Shown: positions 22,314-33,351 of the stretch, in pieces
How the letters are laid out: every line of letters begins with the position of its first letter
How positions within the stretch are numbered: the stretch's first letter is position 1
DNA from: Bombardia bombarda
Taxonomy: Eukaryota; Ascomycota; Sordariomycetes; Sordariales; Lasiosphaeriaceae
Assembly (NCBI GenBank): GCA_030512295.1
Contig: JAULSR010000004.1
Coordinates: 2,356,001 to 2,420,000, forward strand
Length of the DNA stretch: 64,000 nucleotides
Direction of reading: 5' to 3'
Program-made: the position numbers and the translations under genes
Notes under the pieces: model-generated
What the model was told of the DNA's origin: nothing
Seen by the model: only the letters and a program-made list of their open reading frames with translations
Databases searched by the model: none

Positions 22314-23220
22314 TTTGTGTGATGTGCCTTGGTTGCTTCTCTGGGGCTCAGTCTGTGATGATCTTGATGAAATAAATGACGATAGGATTGAGATATCGAT
22401 CGTTAAGTACTACCTCAATGCCCAGCCGCTAAAGGAAACGAACAACCGTAACGGCCGTGGGGAATGATGATGCTGGTTGTGCAGCCAGTCTATGTTACCC
22501 CGCGGGTCGCGGGTGGTGGTTGAATTTCTCCGCATCTGCCGGCAGATGTCATGTTGGCGGTACATCACAGTGCTCATCTCTCCTGTTGCGGAAATAATCG
22601 CCCAGATGTCGAATGTCGGGAATCGTTCGGTTTTGCGCTTTTGGATGCGTGTGCGATTTGTTATCTCGATAGGTACCGGTTGATAGGTTGATAGGTTGAT
22701 AGGTGGTCGTTCTTTCCCCATTGGTAACCAACCCCTCCAGGTCTTGCAGTACAAGTAAAAAAGGACAATGCGATTCTTCAACAATCCTGAATTCCAAACA
22801 ATCAATTTCTGTCGCATTGTACAAGACAATCAAAGCAATGCCGAGCACCGATTCCTTCGTTCTATTCAATTTTTTTCAAGGTTCACGGTCCGCAACCTCA
22901 GCACCATCATCACCTGTGGCAACTGACGCGCCCCGCAGAGATCCCGTTCGCTGCAGCTTTTCATTCGAAATACCAACAGCGGCCGCAATGTGACTGTGAA
23001 GAACGAAGAGGCGCGACATCGCGTAAATCAGGAGCTGGCTGGGGACGGCTCCTTCTCGCAATTTAATGCGAATATCGATCTTTAAATGGTAGGTTGAGTT
23101 AGAGCGAACTGCTCTGCCCGGTTGAATGTAGTCGAAGGCGAAATAGGAAGGAGTATTTCTCAGGATTACACTCTGACAAACAAGATTACCTATAGTCGCG
23201 GCGACCAGAATACCCGGCTC
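22314..23220. other. Upstream region of the oxidase gene; gene-free
   Basis: No supportable gene. It contains three copies of the 8-mer TTGATAGG (about 22678-22703). The first 100-200 bp upstream of 22313 would hold the oxidase promoter, but no specific site is recognised. Confidence 0.45.
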
Positions 23221-23520
23221 TCAGTCCCAGGTTTCAGCCTCCAAGTATCTCTCCACGATCTTTAAGCAGTCCTCGACCTGCTTCGACGGCGCCCAGTCCG
23301 GAATCACATACCACTCAACAGTGCTAGTATCCAGATGCGACCACCAGCTATCACTGTCATCGTAAGCCACAGACGTCCCAGTGATTGGGTCATGGAATGT
23401 CCCGCCGCGCTTCAGACACCTTTGGAGCTCTGCTTGTTGGCTTCGCTGGCTGCGGCTGTCGGAGCTGATGAGGTCTTCATCGCTGTGTAAGCTTAGCCGC
23501 TCTAAGGAGAGTTCGCGCAT
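23221..23520 (-). CDS. Small hypothetical protein
   Basis: A 99-residue frame: MRELSLERLSLHSDEDL, then GGTFHDPITGTSVAYDD, SWWSHLDTSTVEWYVIPDW and a helical C-terminus ending ETWD. Composition (acidic, Trp-rich, balanced codons) looks protein-like, but I recognise no family. It could be a whole small gene or the last exon of a longer one. No neighbour suggests a role. Confidence 0.35.
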   Translation of the reverse strand: MRELSLERLSLHSDEDLISSDSRSQRSQQAELQRCLKRGGTFHDPITGTSVAYDDSDSWWSHLDTSTVEWYVIPDWAPSKQVEDCLKIVERYLEAETWD

Positions 23521-25209
23521 TTCGAGGTCGTGAGGTTGGTCGTAAGGAGCAGCACAGATGACGAGACAAGGGGTTCTTTGCTGTTCGGCTTTCGCCGTGG
23601 TCTGTTTGAGAAGAGTTCAGTTTTCTGTACTTAGAGGATGGGTTGGCTGAGTCCTAGTGACGACAGAACCAACAGAATGACACAGATGTCGGCGGCGATC
23701 ACGCTTTCTCTCTTCAATCGTCGGTGTTGTTATATTCTGCTCTCGGCTTGGGGTCGGTGGTGCTGAATTTTGACGATGGAAAGCTGGTGCCCAGAATGAC
23801 CGTCAAGGGTGGGTGATGACGTGTGAAGAAATATTATATTTAATTCGTCATCGCCTCTGTCTTTGAGCTTTTTTGAACATGCAGGCAAAATGTCCACAAC
23901 CAGATTCTTAATTAGAGATATACCCGAGTATTCGTAGATTGTCGCGAGTAGACATCCTCCATCAAAGGACCGAAGATTGAGGAATCGTCGACATCCCGCG
24001 CAGCAGGAGCGTAAGACAATCAGTGTTTTAGGCCTTGGCAGTGCGAAGAGCACGGTAAAAATGCTTGTGTAAATGCTAGCCGTTGGGGATTGGATGATGA
24101 GAAGGTACAGTACCTCTTCATAAACCGCCAGCATTCACAGAAAGTGTCGTCCAGCCCGGGACCGATCAGGCGACAAATCCACCACTGGCGTCGACAGTCT
24201 TTCTAAATAGCATCTAGCTTCCCAGTTCCTATTGTCTACTTCTGACGTTGACCTCATTTTGATGTTTTATTTCCCGAGCCTACGAGTCGGCAAGATGCTT
24301 TGCGTCGCCATCTGGCAAAGTCAAATCCATGCTCTCGCCGTCTGTGATCTTTTTTAGCTTCTGTCTGACCGGTCGTTGGAGAGTTCACGTCACTTCCATG
24401 CAGGTAAGGATAAGTCCAGCGGTAAAATGAGTGCCCTGATCATGTATGTGATGTTTCTTACCCTCAACTCCTACCATCCAGAAGCCAGCCTGCAAACCCT
24501 CACGAGCTCATCGTGACATGCGCGACGTTGGAAGGGATGTGGTGAGGTCGCAGCGCCAAGATGCTTGGCAATCGATATCCCAATCGTGGCGCACCAGAAT
24601 ACGAGCTTTTGGTCTGCCACACTCGCTTTAACCTCTGCAACGTCCATGCTCGCTTGTACGAAGTCACACGATCTTTCAGGATCTCCTGAGATGTAAATTA
24701 CTCTGTGGCAGGGTAAGTTTTCCCATTATTACCCCGCTTCCTGACACTTCAATGGAGGATGGTAACCAGGGGACAGCGACCGCGCCTTACCAGCAGGGGA
24801 GTATGCTCGTATTTCCGTCAGAAATGAGACGGGAGAATCCCCCACGCCAGGTAAGGTGACCAGCAGGTTAGTAGCCTGTGGCTTGGTCAGCGTTTAGTGG
24901 TCCCAAATTGGGAATCCGGGGTCCAAGACCCTGGTCTCGCTCACGTTACCCATCCCTACCTTACCTAACTCACCCACACCAGGACTGGAGAGTCGACCTG
25001 GCGGACCACCCGACCCTCACCTGCTCGCGAGCTAGGTCGTTTTGTAAACCATTTTGGCGCTCCCATCGCTCTTTCCCTTTCTATAAACAGCGGGCAGTTG
25101 GACCTTCTGTGTAAGTCTCTTCCTCACATCGCTCCTTCCCCATCGTTCAAAACCTCCAGTCCATCTTTTACATCCCAGTCCCCCGCTTTTCGCACTCCCG
25201 CTGCCTAGC
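23521..25209. other. Gene-poor stretch
   Basis: No supportable gene. The final 300 bp before 25210 are C/T-rich and probably contain the promoter and 5' UTR of the secreted-protein gene. Confidence 0.45.
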
Positions 25210-26031
25210 ATGCACTCAGTCGCTACCTTTCTTGTCGTCGCCTCCGCTTGGTAAGACTTTTCGGCCAGTTTATCTTTCCCTTACCCTCATTCTCGTTCAT
25301 GTACCGACGCTTAATCGAGCAGCTTCAGCCTCGCGGGCGCCCAGCTCGTCTACCCCTCCGAGTACTACTTCACGACGACGATAACGGGGGCGCCAGAACC
25401 TCCCAATCCGACAGGATGCCCTACCATCATCGCGACCACCAACCAGTGTCGGACCTGCGCTTATCCCATGTGCCTCGTCATTAGCACCTTGACTCACCAC
25501 TGCAACTGTCCCGACGCGCCAGAGACCTCTCTTACCTCTCACCCTTGTCATTCGCAATGCGGAGGCATCGGCTGCTCAACATCATGGATCATTTCAACGG
25601 CAACCAACTGCGGCGTTACGACTACAACTTCTAGCAGTCCTAGCACGGGAACTTCTACAACCGACACAACTGACACGACTGCAACCTCTCAGCCGTCTTC
25701 TCTGACAGCTACCGTTACGCTCTCAACAGGCGGCACAACCAGCGACAGCACATCTAGCACCAAGTCGACTGGTGTACACTACACCAACACAACGATCACC
25801 ATCAGTGGCTCTTCAACCATTACGAGCTCTCTATCAGGCGCGCCAGAGACTTCGATTTCGTTCATATCTCCCCCGCCCTTCCTGACAACTCTGCCTACGA
25901 CTACAATTGGCGGAACAACTCAACCAACAGGCTCTGGGGGTTTCTCTTTATCTGTCTCCTCGACTTCTGCCTCTTCTAGCATTGTCAGTGTGAACAGCGC
26001 AAGGAGGCTGTCGCCGTTTCGGCTGTGGTGA
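25210..26031 (+). CDS. Secreted Cys-rich, Ser/Thr-rich cell-wall-type protein
   Basis: Exon 1 (25210-25250) plus exon 2 (from 25323), joined across a 72-nt intron, give a signal peptide MHSVATFLVVASACFSLAGA. A Cys-rich module of about 90 residues follows, with spaced pairs such as NQCRTCAYPMC, HHCNCP, HPCHSQCGGIGC and TNCG. Then comes a 130-residue Ser/Thr-rich stalk with N-glycosylation sites (NTTI), typical of O-mannosylated wall proteins. Such proteins usually end in a hydrophobic GPI-anchor signal. Here the frame ends SARRLSPFRLW, but a neighbouring frame over the same bases reads KEAVAVSAVV. A one-base shift near 26000 may therefore have destroyed a GPI tail, or an intron has been missed. 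It probably acts at the cell surface. Family not identified. Confidence 0.7.
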
Positions 26032-27400
26032 CGCATAAGTTGCTCCCTCGGCGAAAGCGAGACAATAACAAATTCACCAATCTTTAATTCATTGATTGTT
26101 CCGAGCTCTCTGTTCTTCTGCTCTAGACTACACAGGCAATGAGTCATCAATGGCTGCCTTAGGTAGCAATCAACCAACCGAGGGCAAACCATACCTGCCA
26201 CCGGTTTATTCCTGCAAGAACACATTACCATGCCAGCCTGTTCTCATATTCATTTGCAGCCTCTTGTAAAGAGATGTGACATCCTCCCTTCTCGCCATCG
26301 AAACAGTTTGAACCCAGCCCCTGCTGGCTTCACTGCCTCCCTCACATAAGCAATCACTGACTCTACTCTGGGTACCTTACACAAACCCAAGGTTCGTCTC
26401 TGGCTCTCAAGATTACTAGAGCCTGGTTGACGATACGTCAATAGTTTCTGGGAGTGCGAGTCACTACTTCAGTCAGGTATGTATTTCCCAGTCTCAGATC
26501 ATCCGCCGGTTATTAACACATCATCTTGAAATTTAGCAAGCCGTCGGCCAGTTATCAACGGATCATCACCACGCTTAACAGGCCATTGGCCTAGTAAATC
26601 CCTTTGTCATTCCATGATTCTTTTGGATCTCCTAAGATGTGTCGCGAGCACAACACAAATAATCATGTTGTCGCGCTTTATCGAGCCTGGCGGCACCATA
26701 TCAATCCCTAACCCTAGCCGCGACCACAGCCACGACACCCGTCACTGGACCTAAAGAACGAAAGCGACTATGGCGACTTGCTCACGTCTTCTATGCTCTC
26801 AGAGAACAGCTCTGGACCGACAGTGGCGCTGGCTGTACCAGTTCCATGGACCTGATACACCGCGTCTAATGAGGCCTCTCCGCGCGCCCAGCCGACTCGT
26901 ATGAGGCCGTGTGATTCGTGGTCGTGTGCGCCGCGCCAGCAACCGTCACTCATTCTCAGCTGACCACGTCCCCTGAGTTTTTTGTCGTCCCGGCTCAGTA
27001 CCCAGATTCTGGACGAGATAGACGCCATGGATGAAGCTCACGATAATGACAACATTGATGACGTCCTCGTCCTCAATTGCCGACACCACCCCAGGAAAAG
27101 TAATCACAACCACCGAGGCTACCACAGCAACAACAGGAACAACAACAGCTGCAACAATAAAAATAACTTCATCAGTAGCAGTAACAGCATGAGCAAGAAC
27201 AGCAGCTGAGGAGAGAGCGGAACAGCGGCATTGTCGACCGCCGAACAGCGAACACGACAGTCTCCGCGTTTACAGCTCCCAGGTCCAGGACCTACCTCCT
27301 TACAATTCCCCCTCCCGGTGAACTCCAGGCCTCCCACCGGCCCTTGCCCCGCACCCCGCTACCCCGCAACGACCTTGCCCTCGAAGTCAGCCATCCTGGC
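26032..27400. other. Gene-poor stretch
   Basis: No supportable gene. Short CAA/AAC-rich low-complexity sequence occurs around 27120-27200 on the + strand. Confidence 0.45.
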
Positions 27401-27721
27401 CTAGAAGACGGCCTCTGCCGCGAGGAAGCCTGCGGCGTAGCCCTCTTCGTAGTCGTCGTTGAAGCCCTCGTCGTAGCTGGCGATGTCGAGGTCGGCCTTA
27501 TAGTCGCTGTCCCGTCGCGGCGGCGGCGAGATCGGGCTTTTCTGAGGAAGCTGTTGTCCACGCAGTAACATCAGATGGACGGACGCGGGACCAGACTCAG
27601 GCGGGCGCGTGGCGTTCTCCTCGCGGAGACGGCGGCAGGTGGTCTCGAGATGACTGAGGATGGTGTTGTCCTGGCTGAGCGGGGGTGTCGGCACTGGAGC
27701 GGCAGCGGCGGCGGGCTCCAT
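27401..27721 (-). CDS. Hypothetical protein fragment
   Basis: From Met at 27721 the frame reads MEPAAAAAPVPTPPLSQD, a short helical part (ILSHLETTCRRLREEN), then DSDYKADLDIASYDEGF and DDYEEGYAAGFLAAEAVF before the stop. The acidic/aromatic C-terminus looks coding. The frame is also open 38 codons upstream, to 27835. No family recognised; possibly the surviving 3' part of a larger gene. Confidence 0.35.
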   Translation of the reverse strand: MEPAAAAAPVPTPPLSQDNTILSHLETTCRRLREENATRPPESGPASVHLMLLRGQQLPQKSPISPPPRRDSDYKADLDIASYDEGFNDDYEEGYAAGFLAAEAVF

Positions 27722-27873
27722 GTGGACTAGTAGCCTTAGGCGCCGTATTGACCATGGGCAACTGTCTTTCAAACTCTCTGCCAACATGGCCGGTGACGCT
27801 ATAAAAAATGTGCAGGTGTTTGTCTTGTCAGGCATTGGTCATATCTGCCGTCTATCTGAATCCTAACCAGACA

Positions 27874-27943
27874 ATAAACATCGCGCCGATTTGCAAGAAG
27901 CTCTAGATTAAACATTAAACATCACGCCGATTTGCAAGAAGCC
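27874..27943. repeat. Imperfect 41-nt direct duplication
   Basis: A 29-nt core, beginning ATAAACATCGCGCCGATTTG and ending GCAAGAAGC, occurs at 27874 and again at about 27915 with two or three differences. Confidence 0.8.
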
Positions 27944-28367
27944 TCAGAACCATCCGAAGTGGATGGAACAAGAAGCTATGGCTATCCTACAAGGGCTCTA
28001 GACTTAATCAGGCGTCCATAATCATAGTTCTCTTACAAATCAGTCGAAACACAATTCCCGATTACTCGGGTCTCCCTCATTACGGCTTTGTACAGCCTTA
28101 AATCCAACTCCGCGTTCTATGACAGCGTGGGCGGCAAGAAGTCGACATATATACCGGGGGCATCTACGAGCCGGCATTGCCTGCCTTAGACGTGCGAGCG
28201 GCACCACGGTTTATCTTGTCAGGTCCGCAGTGTGGCTCTTCTTCTGAATGAGCCCTGCTCGAGGCGACTGGGATGATGTGTGCGTGCCGCCTGAGTAATT
28301 GTATCGGCGAGCCGACGTCGCCCGTGTGGCTTGCGACTGCTCAGATCGGCAACCGCAATAGGAGTAT

Positions 28368-28751
28368 ATGACTCAGGCTCAGCATCACCGGCGACACCAC
28401 CAGCTCATGCCGCTAGCGAGGCCCCGGGGGCTTGAAGCGTCAGGGGGGAATCAGCAGCTAATAGCCGCCGAGGATGCCGAGATGAAGGATGCTGGCAGCA
28501 ATGGTGATGGCGAGGGCGGGTCTGGATCCGAACAACATAAAACAAGTCACAGTAATGAGGTGCGACCCGTAAGTGACCGCTACGCGGATCAAATTGTCGA
28601 GGACATTGTGTTCGACATCATCGATGAGGTCGGCTTTTGGATCGAAGACGGTTGGAAAGTCGTGGATCGCTCGTACAAGGACGAGAAGGCGGGCGACGTT
28701 CAACCAAAAGGTCACTCTTACGGCCGCTTCACGGGGCGCTCTTTTACATAG
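28368..28751 (+). CDS. Hypothetical protein (low confidence)
   Basis: A 127-codon frame with a Gly/Glu/Asp-rich middle and a compact C-terminal part (RYADQIVEDIVFDIIDEV, FWIEDGWKVVDRSY). A following frame (about 28754-28935) reads ERVQRARTILEPF..RKKEQVLKDLPPK, which may be a continuation after a frameshift. No domain is recognised. Confidence 0.3.
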   Translation: MTQAQHHRRHHQLMPLARPRGLEASGGNQQLIAAEDAEMKDAGSNGDGEGGSGSEQHKTSHSNEVRPVSDRYADQIVEDIVFDIIDEVGFWIEDGWKVVDRSYKDEKAGDVQPKGHSYGRFTGRSFT

Positions 28752-29905
28752 CGAGCGGGTCCAGCGAGCGCGAACCATCTTGGAGCCGTTCATTCATCAG
28801 AGAAAGAAGGAGCAGGTGCTGAAGGACCTCCCTCCAAAGACGACGAAGGCCGGCGAGGTGGCCGAGTTGGTGGCTTGCGGGACTCGAGTCACAGTCCATG
28901 GAAGCTCTCAACAACCCAGAGCCCTCAAAGTCTAGATCAAGCGCCGCGCTGCCGTCACCGCCGCCGTCCACGTCAACGTTCACCTATGAACCCCACGACT
29001 TATCCGCCCCTAAGACTAAACGATGAAGATAGAACTGAGGCCCAGATCGCAAAATTTCTTACGACACCGATGTGCGCCATATCCTTTTCACAAACGCACA
29101 ACGCAACATTCCACAACTTTATGAACCGGAAGAATGACAAGGCTTCTGACTAGCCGCACTGGTCGTTGGCGGTTGTGGTTGACCTTCGGATCGTTACTTT
29201 GTGCTGCGATGCAGGCGACCTTGTCGATGTACAGCCGATGTCGAAGGTGGTCCGGGCCGCCTGTGTCTTATTTGTGCTGCTGGTTGGGAAATTCTCCGCG
29301 AGCTGCAACATCGGCGGTGGTTCTGGCGTGGTGGGGGGTCACATCCCGTGCCGGCAGTTTCACCTGGGGCGTGATTGGTATTGCCTGTGTTTTTGATGTG
29401 TCTCTTTGCTTGGCCTCGGCGGGGATACACAAGCCCTCGTGCTCGGCGAGTGGTTGTTCTACACTCGTACCATACGAGCCTCATGGGCAGCAGCAGCAGG
29501 GTACATTCTTTCCATGTCGGCGGGCGGCATAGGACTCAGCCGTGAAGATGAGACGGACTTCCGCTCCATCAACAAGCTCTCCAGGACAAGGCTCGTCTAC
29601 TACGCGGGGGAGGCTGGAGTCTTCTAGGTGGACATCATTCCCAACATCGTTCCCAAGTCGGACCTTGTCTGCTTCCTTTGCCGTCCTCGCCACCTCCCGA
29701 CATTTCACAAACATAGTCTTGATTCATCGAAAATACACCTCTGCTTTATCGAGAGGTTTTCTTGATTTATCGAGCGCCTCTTGCGCGATATGTCTATGAC
29801 ACGAGTAATCTTTTTGTTTATCAAGATCTTCCATTGATTTGTCGAGCGCATATTGCGCCGGCCTGTCCATCACGCGAGGGGTTGCATCTTCATCAATAGC
29901 GTTTT
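28752..29905. other. Gene-poor stretch
   Basis: Besides the possible continuation noted above, no gene is supportable. Around 29740-29860 the phrase GATTT(A/G)TCGAGCGC occurs twice with GC(G)CGATAT-type neighbours, a weak local duplication. Confidence 0.4.
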
Positions 29906-30675
29906 CTACTCCAAGGACCGCCACCTAGCTGAATTTGACCGATTCTCAGTGAATCGTCTATTGCGGGGAGAGATTGCGGCTCTTGGTCTCTGCTTCGGCC
30001 ATTTTCTTGAGCTCCTTGAGTCGCATGTTTTCCCTGGCTCTCTCTTGCTGGTTGGATCTCGGGTTGTTCGAGTTGCTGGGTAATGAGGCCGCTTCTGGTG
30101 TGGCTCGAAGACCAGGAGGGGATAAGTCTTGCTTAGCCCGAGCTGGATCCGCGAGAACAGTTTTAAGTGTGGCTGCGAATCGTTGTTCTTGACTTGCAAT
30201 AGCCAGTCGAGCATCTGCCCGACGTTGAAATCTGACCTCTGGTTCACTGGTTCATCTGCTGGAATGACTTTCCGCGTCTTGACGAGCACGGGGCGGAAGT
30301 TGTACCCCGTCTCTGCGAAGAAGTGCACCCTGTCATGGCAATTGCCGCTGTCAGGCGGTGCGGTTTTCCTCTCTTGTTGGGAGGGGGCCGCGTCGGGATC
30401 CCTCGGCGCGCCAACCGGCCAAGCCAGCAAGAAACTCTATCCCCAGGCCCAAGAAGGAACACGTCCCCTCTGGTGAAGACGAACTTGGGCGAGCGGCGCC
30501 GCCCGGGCGGCTCGATCGCGCTGCCATCGGGGGCGACCTCTAGCCCGAGGGTGCCTCCAGGGTTCCAGCTGGGCTTCTTGCGAGGAAGGTGGGCAGCCCC
30601 CGCCCCAGCAGCTGCCCGCCCGATCCAGCATACAAGCAAAGTCCTTGGAGCAATAGCGCTAGGGAGGCTCACCAT
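29906..30675 (-). pseudogene. Unrecognised coding remnant, frameshifted
   Basis: Reading leftward, one frame gives VFTRGDVFLLGPGDRVSCWLG. A shifted frame (near 30370-30410) then gives CHDRVHFFAETGYNFRPV, DEPVNQRSDFNVGQML and DSQPHLKLFSRIQLGLSK before turning Arg/Pro-rich. These stretches look like real, once-selected protein, but I cannot name the family. Two frames in succession imply decay. It could come from a transposon or a large fungal gene. Confidence 0.4.
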
Positions 30676-31034
30676 ATCATCGACTTTTTAAAGTCTCCCA
30701 AGTTGCTCCGAAGATTAGCTGCAGATGACCTCGGAAATTACCACGATTAGTTGTGAGGATCATGGAGGCTATCATGCTTTATCTATGGGTGATCTTGGAA
30801 AACAGTACCAATAGCTGTGATGATCTCGAAAAACACCACGATTAGCTGTGATGTCGTGGGACTCGCCAGGTTTAGCCGCTGCTAATCATTGAAATCACCG
30901 CATCTAGCTGTTGGTCGGCTGTCGATCGATAGCCAGCTCGCAGCGTTCTAGAAAGTTATGTCCGAAAGCACAATCAATGACGGAGGTGGTTCTGTGTAGG
31001 GTGCCGCACCGGCTAGCCAGGGTGGCGTACCTAC

Positions 31035-31655
31035 CTACACAGCGAGTTGGCATCGCATTCGGATCCCTGGTACGGGTCGGCCGAATATTGTCCTTCGATA
31101 ATGTGCATGAAGGTTGGTTGATGGAATAAATGGAACATGCGGTTGAAGTTCTCGAAGCAGTCTTCGAGTAGCGACATGGCTGCATGCTCGTTCTTGCCGT
31201 TGCAGGAGACCTCTTGGTATCTCTTCCAGGGCCTGCTCGCAAAGCTTCTGGGCTTTTCTGACGTCTTCAGTGTACTCTGGGCAAACGTCATGCCGATCAA
31301 CATACTTGAGGAAGTTTGAGACCATCGCAACACCGATGCCATAGTCGGCGAAGTCAACATCCCAGTGCTCAGGGGAGCTCGGGTTGTAGAAGCGGGCGTC
31401 GCTGTTGGCGTCTGGGCCCCGTTGGATTACATCGTAAGAGACCATGTTGACGGGATTGATGAAGAAGAGAACAGGCTGCTTCATCCCGATGGTCACCATC
31501 TTGGAGCAAGGCGTGACGACAGCCCAGGGTGGTCTGCGCGTATACCAAGCTCGCGTCAGCGTGTTTGTTCCTGCAGTTACAGTTGACGAAGGCAGCTCAG
31601 CATCTTTACGGAGTAGAAACATGAGTTTCTCGAGATAATACAACACGGCCTTCAC
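31035..31655 (-). pseudogene. Arb1-like fragment joined to a fungal transcription-factor-like fragment
   Basis: From about 31440 to 31205 (reading leftward) the frame gives WDVDFADYGIGVAMVSNF, LKYVDRHDVCPEY and TEDVRKAQKLCEQALEEIP. This closely resembles the C-terminal region of fungal Arb1-type proteins (Argonaute siRNA chaperone subunit, RNAi heterochromatin). Directly after, in another frame (about 31205-31060), comes SLLEDCFENFNRMFHLF, HQPTFMHIIEGQYS and ADPYQGS. This resembles the middle homology region of Zn2Cys6 transcription factors. Neither gene is complete and the frames do not join. The Arb1 and transcription-factor assignments are from memory of family motifs and should be checked by profile search. 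Confidence 0.45.
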
Positions 31656-32965
31656 AACACGTCTGCCCTAGACATGAACGACAGCACACTATCTGAATAA
31701 CCAATTCCAATGTCGCCCAAATTGACCTTGTCAATTCTCCATAGCCGCTATAGATGCATCTGACAACGCCGCGTCTCTCAGCTTCACCCCCCTACAACAG
31801 TTTCTCAAGACAGCATGCCGCTTGCCTCGGAACCGGACCTTAGAAAGCGCGAAAGCCTCACCGAGCTGCATATTGAGACTACCATCCAGTTGCACCAATG
31901 CAGATGATACACGACAAAGGGGGAATCTAGCCAGGCATGTTGGTAGGCGCGAGTGTGGAGCCCCTGACGGACGGTAACGACGGTCATGTTTGACAAACCC
32001 GCCTCGGGCTGGCAGCGACGGCCATGGCCTCCACACCAGCATCATAACCCGGACAGCTACCTTAGCTCCAAACTCCCAAATCAAACCTCCCTTGAAGACG
32101 ACCACAGCCCGGCCATCTCGTCTCCGCTGAATCGCGAAGTAAAGGCGACGCTTCAAAAAGTACAAAACCTCATCTCCGACGAAACACAGTCTGCCGTGTC
32201 CCGCGAGAAGAGAACGAAAAAGGACTCGCTTAAGAAGCGTGAGTCCAAATCCACCGTGGGCGGCGACGGCGGCAGCCGCCCTGCACTCACAAACCGTCCT
32301 GTCTACCCTGCACTCCGTGCCTGTGCCTCACCTAGGCGGCTAAGACGCTCAGCCTGATATCCACCGCTCATTCAACTATTACCAGTCAGCCTCATCTTGA
32401 GAGCCCCCGACCTTGGCCCATGGGTCGGTAGTTTATTCATGACGTAAGGAGGTGGCGGGATCTTTCAGAACGGATTGTTTTCTGTCGCCTTCGAGCCGGC
32501 AGCCCTCAGGCTGCTTCTGAGAGACTCGGGAGCGACCGCCCTACTCAGATTCTTCCTGCAGTTTCTAATGCTTAGGTGGTAGCAGCGCCTGTATCACTTA
32601 TGAAATCATGGCTGTTGACCGCCCCCAGCCTACCGCCGTTTACAACTGCAGTTCCTTTGCTGCCGAGTTTGGAGTACCTCGCACTGCAGATAGCGGCATC
32701 CAAGATATTGGTCAGCCAACATAATAACCATATAACGATAATACGGCATTAATTGTTTATAGTTGCTTCCATCCAGCTTTCTTTTGCACTGGTCCCACAC
32801 CGTTCCTGCCTTTCTCTCACAGCTGAAGAGTAACTGCTCACCTCCTCTGATCTTCTCATCACCACTTACTTTTTTCTTGCTTATCATCTGCGGCTGATCA
32901 TATTTCCTTTTCTTTCTCTGAGTATAGTATTTCAAGAAGAATGCCGAGACAGGATTGCCGCATTG
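31656..32965. other. Gene-poor stretch
   Basis: The longest frames (31731-32165 on -, 31986-32357 on +) overlap each other and show no motif. No supportable gene. Confidence 0.45.
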
Positions 32966-33351
32966 TCAAGGGTTTTGCCCTCCCAATGCGCTTACCTTGC
33001 CACGCCTTCCATACGGATGAGGAATCTCACCGGTGTGTACACGCTGGTGGACAGTAAGACGTGACCGCAGGATGTACTGCTTGCCACACACGCACGCGCA
33101 CCCACCACGACATCGATACCTTTGACCTTCGACGCAGTCACACACACACACACAGTACACCACCACCACCAGCCATCTTGGGTCCTAATATGGTGCCGTG
33201 CTTTTCCAGACGCCCGAGCAAACACATAACGTAGGCCACACCCCGGAAAGTCACAGATATGCGGCCAATTGCCAGCTGCTAGTCTCCATCGCTCAGCCTG
33301 CGGACCACCAGCAGCCGGCCCTCCAAGTCCCGGGTTCCTACGAGGCTCCAA
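32966..33351 (-). pseudogene. C2H2 zinc-finger remnant
   Basis: Two finger-like segments lie on the minus strand in different frames. One reads ICDFPGCGLRYVFARASG followed by KARHHIRT (C-x4-C and a paired His). The other reads CVCGKQYILRSRLTVHQR followed by VHTGEIPHPY, with a typical H-TGE-x-P linker. A CA/GT dinucleotide run (about 33130-33160) lies between them. C2H2 fingers bind DNA. The frames do not join and the second finger lacks one expected Cys spacing, so this is a relic. Confidence 0.55.
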
